This document shows, piece after piece, positions 31,299-33,907 of a DNA stretch of 33,907 nt. The notes below the pieces were generated by a model that worked only from the letters and a program-made list of their open reading frames with translations, did not search any database and was not told the origin of the DNA. Both the position numbers and the translations under genes were made by a program. The stretch lies in the NCBI GenBank assembly GCA_000174895.1, contig ACOK01000071.1, forward strand, positions 1 to 33,907, written 5' to 3'. Every line of letters begins with the position of its first letter. Position 1 is the stretch's first letter. This DNA comes from Ruminococcus flavefaciens FD-1 (GTDB taxonomy: Bacteria > Bacillota > Clostridia > Oscillospirales > Ruminococcaceae).

Positions 31299-32441
31299 TT
31301 ATTCAGCAGTTTCTTCGGAAGTTTCCTCTGTGGTTTCTTCTGTATCCGATGCTTCTTCTGTTTCTGCCTCAGTGTCTGCGCCTGTAGCGTAGCCTACGGA
31401 AGCGGTGGGAGTTTCAGGCTCTTCGCCTTCACGGACGTACTCCTCGCCCTTCTTGTAGAGTGTAACGATGAATCCGTCGATGTTATTGCCGGAGATATCG
31501 TACTTCTTGCCTGCGGGAACAGGGATATTTGTATTATCTGCGCCCATGTCAGCAGGAACGTAATATACCTCGTAGTCGTTGCCGTTCTCATCCGAGAATT
31601 CGAGATGATGCTCGCCGTAGATGTACTGGCTGAGCATACTGATGTATTCCTCCAAACAGAGGTTATTCTTGGTAATATAGTAAGCGTGAGGGATTCCCAC
31701 ATAGCGGAAATGCCACGGCTCAGGCTGTATCTGAGTGAGCTCAGTCTTCTCTTCCTTGTAGCGCTCAATAAAGCCGTATTTATAGCAGTTCTCGTTGATC
31801 CATGCGTAATCGCCTGTGCCCTGATAATCGCCTGTAGCAGTCTCTGTAAGGTCAAAAGCGTAGCCTGACTCATGCTCACTGAAGCCCGGCTTCGCAACTC
31901 TTGTTGATCCTTCTTCACCGGTCATGGCAAGATCCTGATCGTAGAGCTCCTGCTGGAAATCTGTGGTCCTGTATGAACCGTAGATCTGAACTGTGTCGTT
32001 ATCGTATTTTTTATAGAAATCATCCAGCATCTGTGCCATAGGCTCGTACACTTTGCGGAGAATGGTGAAATCGTAGCTGAACGCTGTGAAGCTTACTCTT
32101 TCGGCACGTTCATTCATCTCTGTGATACCTACAAGGTCTTCGCCGCCGCTGTAATACTGATGGTCATTGTTGACGAGGATAAGGTCGCCCTTGAACACTT
32201 CCTGATTGCTTACGGGAACATCCTCAAAAACAGTCTTTGTAGGGTCTGCCTTATCAGCCTCCAGCTTTGCTTCTTCAAGCTCTGTATTATCCACAAAGGT
32301 AGAAGGTTCAACGATCTTTGAGCGGTCGATGGAGCCCTTTACGATATATCCGCAGGCGCCAACGAGAGCGATACTGAGTACAAGCTCTATCAATATTTTA
32401 TTTTTTCTGTAGCTTTTAGCTTTGCTGACATCCTTAGCCAT
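31299..32441 (-). CDS. D-alanyl-D-alanine carboxypeptidase, VanY type (peptidase M15B), membrane-anchored
   Basis: It removes the last D-Ala from peptidoglycan pentapeptides outside the cell. The basic N-terminus (MAKDVSKAKSYRKNK) precedes one membrane helix (about residues 16-33). The catalytic domain has GSYRTTDFQQELYDQDLA, the zinc motif SEHESGYAFDL (His190, Asp197) and EPWHFRYVG (Glu241, His244). An acidic Thr/Glu-rich tail ends the protein. The ATG at 32441 with GGAGTG upstream is preferred; a 44-residue upstream extension is rejected. Length is 380 residues. It is a single-gene unit, with an extended -10 box upstream and a strong terminator. A degenerate relative is encoded at 20242-21300. 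No vanR/vanS-type regulator is nearby, so this is more likely housekeeping wall trimming than glycopeptide resistance. Confidence 0.92.
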   Translation of the reverse strand: MAKDVSKAKSYRKNKILIELVLSIALVGACGYIVKGSIDRSKIVEPSTFVDNTELEEAKLEADKADPTKTVFEDVPVSNQEVFKGDLILVNNDHQYYSGGEDLVGITEMNERAERVSFTAFSYDFTILRKVYEPMAQMLDDFYKKYDNDTVQIYGSYRTTDFQQELYDQDLAMTGEEGSTRVAKPGFSEHESGYAFDLTETATGDYQGTGDYAWINENCYKYGFIERYKEEKTELTQIQPEPWHFRYVGIPHAYYITKNNLCLEEYISMLSQYIYGEHHLEFSDENGNDYEVYYVPADMGADNTNIPVPAGKKYDISGNNIDGFIVTLYKKGEEYVREGEEPETPTASVGYATGADTEAETEEASDTEETTEETSEETAE

Positions 32442-32489
32442 ATTAACACTCCGATCTGCCGCAAACAGCGACATAATATTAATAAATCT

Positions 32490-32498
32490 ATTATACCA
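32490..32498 (-). promoter_or_regulatory. Extended -10 box upstream of the carboxypeptidase gene
   Basis: Minus-strand TGGTATAAT (TG extension plus perfect TATAAT at 32490-32495), about 50 bp before the start codon. No good -35 box is visible, which fits an extended -10 promoter. Confidence 0.5.
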
Positions 32499-32740
32499 CA
32501 TTACTTCGTAAAAATACAGTAGTTTCCACACATCTTTGTATGTGTGCAGTAAAAAAAGTGTGGTTTGCCGCAAATATTTGTGTGTTTTTCATTGATATAT
32601 CTGAAATCCGCCACTGATAGACGACCGCCGTTACTTGTGAATATATACATATATATGATATGCATATTGTAACCCACGTTAAATATCAACAAATCGCATC
32701 AGACAAAAAGTACCGTATTGCACAATTTTTTTTAAAGCTA

Positions 32741-32769
32741 TTGAAAAGTTCAATTTTTAATGATATAAT
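32741..32769 (+). promoter_or_regulatory. Strong sigma-A promoter of the leader/ncRNA and third zinc-ribbon gene
   Basis: TTGAAA (32741-32746), a 17-bp spacer and a perfect TATAAT (32764-32769). The expected start near 32776 leaves about 295 nt before the start codon at 33071. I see nothing else of note between 32500 and 32740. Confidence 0.8.
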
Positions 32770-32774
32770 AAGAT

Positions 32775-32993
32775 AAGTGAAAAAATAGCGGCCTTACGGC
32801 TTCCTGTCCGTATTTTTTCTCTCATGAAAATGCGGTTTATACAGAGTCTTTCATCAGGGAACACCGCCCTGTACCGTGGCTTTCTTTGCTAAGCCTCACT
32901 ATGTACTGCGGCCTTTCCGCTTCCGGATGGCACAAGTTCCGTCACCGCCTGCCCTATCAGCCGGCACATGGAAAATGTGCCCCGTTTTTGCTT
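32775..32993 (+). ncRNA. Candidate structured RNA (about 219 nt) or long regulatory leader
   Basis: It starts at the expected transcription start of the strong promoter. The ends can pair: AAGUGAAAA (32775-32783) with UUUUUGCUU (32985-32993), 9 bp including two G-U pairs. Between them lie several small hairpins: CAGGG/CCCTG around an AACACCG loop (about 32855-32871), GGCTT/AAGCC (about 32878-32895) and GCGG/CCGC (about 32908-32920). Near the 3' end is GGCACAT-GGAAA-ATGTGCC (32963-32981), followed by CCGTTTTTG, a terminator-like hairpin. It matches no riboswitch or RNA class that I recognise. It could be a free RNA or an attenuator for the gene at 33071. Confidence 0.4.
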
Positions 32994-33070
32994 GATGAGA
33001 TAAAGCTCGTATAGCGGCCTGTATTTTCACAATAGCGTCCCTTACGCCCTGAACGAAGGAGTGATTTTCT

Positions 33071-33907
33071 ATGAAATGTCCACAGTGCGGAACCGAAAAT
33101 CAGTCTGGATTCAAGTTTTGCGTAAAATGCGGTCTCAACCTCGAAAACCCTAATGAAGTCAATATCGAACAGGTCGATATGGGCGGCTATCATTCCGAGG
33201 ACGATGCTTCAAGCAGCAGCGTCTATACCATCGGAAGCGGTACCTTCACCATCAGCGACCGCCCTTCAACGACAGCTTCATCTGCACTTTATACAGCCGA
33301 TGAGCTCAATGACACCGATGAAGAATTTGATTTCTCAGGCTTCGATGAGCCGTTTATCCCTAAGTTAGATGCTGACAGAGTCTCATTACCGGAACAGATA
33401 TCACACCCACACCCCCAGCCGCAGATGCAGGCAAATAATTATCAGGCCAATCAGTACAGCACCCCTGCTGCACCGCCTCAGCCTAATAATAATCCTTATC
33501 AGATGGCAGGGATACCACCACAGAATACGCAGCAAATAGGAGGAATTCCTCAGCAAATGTACCAACAGCCTCAGATAATAGGCTACGACCAGAACGGTAT
33601 GCCCGTTTACAGTCAGCCTGTAATGTATCAACAGCCTCAGATCATCGGTTACGACCAGAATGGTATGCCCCTCTACGGACAGCCCGTTATGTATCAGCAG
33701 CCGCAGTTTATGGGTTACGACCAGAACGGTATGCCCGTGTACGGCCAGCCTGTTATGTATCAGCAGCCGCAGTTCATGGGTTACGACCAGAATGGTATGC
33801 CTGTATACGGCCAGCCTGTACCATATCAGAATGCGCCTGTAATGGGCGGTATGCCTGCTATGCAGAGCGTCCCACAGCCGCAGATGCAGCAGCCGGCTCC
33901 CCCTGCC
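33071..33907 (+). CDS. Zinc-ribbon protein with Gln/Pro/Tyr-rich tandem repeats (partial, runs off the window)
   Basis: Function unknown. The open frame reaches the right edge without a stop (279 codons seen). The N-terminal zinc ribbon is MKCPQCG with FKFCVKCG. An acidic, disordered stretch follows, then a Pro/Gln/Asn-rich region. Four tandem 22-residue repeats (33557-33820) have the pattern MYQQPQxxGYDQNGMPxYxQ followed by PV. The Gln/Pro/Met-rich sequence continues to the edge. AAGGAGTG lies about 9 bp before the ATG. It sits behind the strong promoter at 32741-32769 and the long structured leader. In the two other zinc-ribbon proteins here the linker leads to membrane helices, so a membrane or other domain may follow beyond the edge; that cannot be seen. 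Confidence 0.85.
   Translation, partial: MKCPQCGTENQSGFKFCVKCGLNLENPNEVNIEQVDMGGYHSEDDASSSSVYTIGSGTFTISDRPSTTASSALYTADELNDTDEEFDFSGFDEPFIPKLDADRVSLPEQISHPHPQPQMQANNYQANQYSTPAAPPQPNNNPYQMAGIPPQNTQQIGGIPQQMYQQPQIIGYDQNGMPVYSQPVMYQQPQIIGYDQNGMPLYGQPVMYQQPQFMGYDQNGMPVYGQPVMYQQPQFMGYDQNGMPVYGQPVPYQNAPVMGGMPAMQSVPQPQMQQPAPPA

Noticed and set aside
31299..32441. Glycopeptide-resistance vanY
   Set aside because: No vanA/vanH/vanX or vanRS genes are nearby; the protein fits a general D,D-carboxypeptidase.
32775..32993. Naming the RNA candidate 6S RNA or a known riboswitch
   Set aside because: Size and end pairing are compatible with 6S RNA, but I could not match any conserved motif of 6S, T-box, SAM, TPP, FMN or glycine RNAs.

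Overview
The window looks like chromosome of a Ruminococcus-type Oscillospiraceae bacterium (Bacillota, Clostridia). The signs are Thr/Ser-rich linkers in several exported proteins, a dockerin-tailed secreted protein, a spore-germination receptor operon, a CIRCE-controlled hrcA-grpE-dnaK-dnaJ operon, strong AAGGAGG ribosome sites and sigma-A promoters with 17-bp spacers. The genus is inferred from gene style, not from a marker gene. I saw no tRNA, rRNA or CRISPR array.

Layout. (1) 187-2515 (+): a zinc-ribbon membrane protein followed by birA. (2) 2877-4307 (-): a second zinc-ribbon membrane protein with its own promoter, then a repeat-filled gap to about 5100. (3) 5242-14504 (+): a DUF4230 protein; a two-gene version of the large 2-hydroxyacyl-CoA dehydratase activase/dehydratase-like protein; a germinant-receptor operon of gerA and a gerB-gerC fusion; and phosphatidylserine decarboxylase. 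(4) 14546-16863: a large serine recombinase gene enclosed by near-identical 369-bp inverted repeats that contain its own 3' end. (5) 16887-22222 (-): an ECF-type sigma factor with a probable membrane anti-sigma partner, an orphan oligopeptide-binding lipoprotein, a divergent VanY-like protein and an AraC-type regulator. (6) 22414-25222 (+): a small DUF1292 protein and a secreted tandem NlpC/P60-like protein ending in a dockerin. (7) 25595-32441 (-): a small DUF6483-like protein, the heat-shock operon and an intact VanY-type carboxypeptidase. (8) 32741-33907 (+): a strong promoter, a roughly 300-nt structured leader or separate RNA, and the start of a third zinc-ribbon protein that runs off the window.

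The most unusual content is between the genes. A roughly 350-bp palindromic, MITE-like element has two full copies (2519-2870 and 25242-25575) and several end fragments. Copies or fragments lie at all four convergent gene junctions of the window. Its central hairpin differs between the two full copies but stays fully paired in each. A different element, made of ATTACGN heptamers in inverted arms, sits in three operon gaps (9178-9291, 27222-27320, 29268-29402) and supplies the stop codon of grpE. The recombinase cassette is built so that recombination between its arms would flip it and still leave an intact recombinase. Other points of interest are the GerB-GerC fusion with an internal lipoprotein-type signal, a sigma-G-like promoter upstream of the ger operon, and the structured RNA candidate at 32775-32993.
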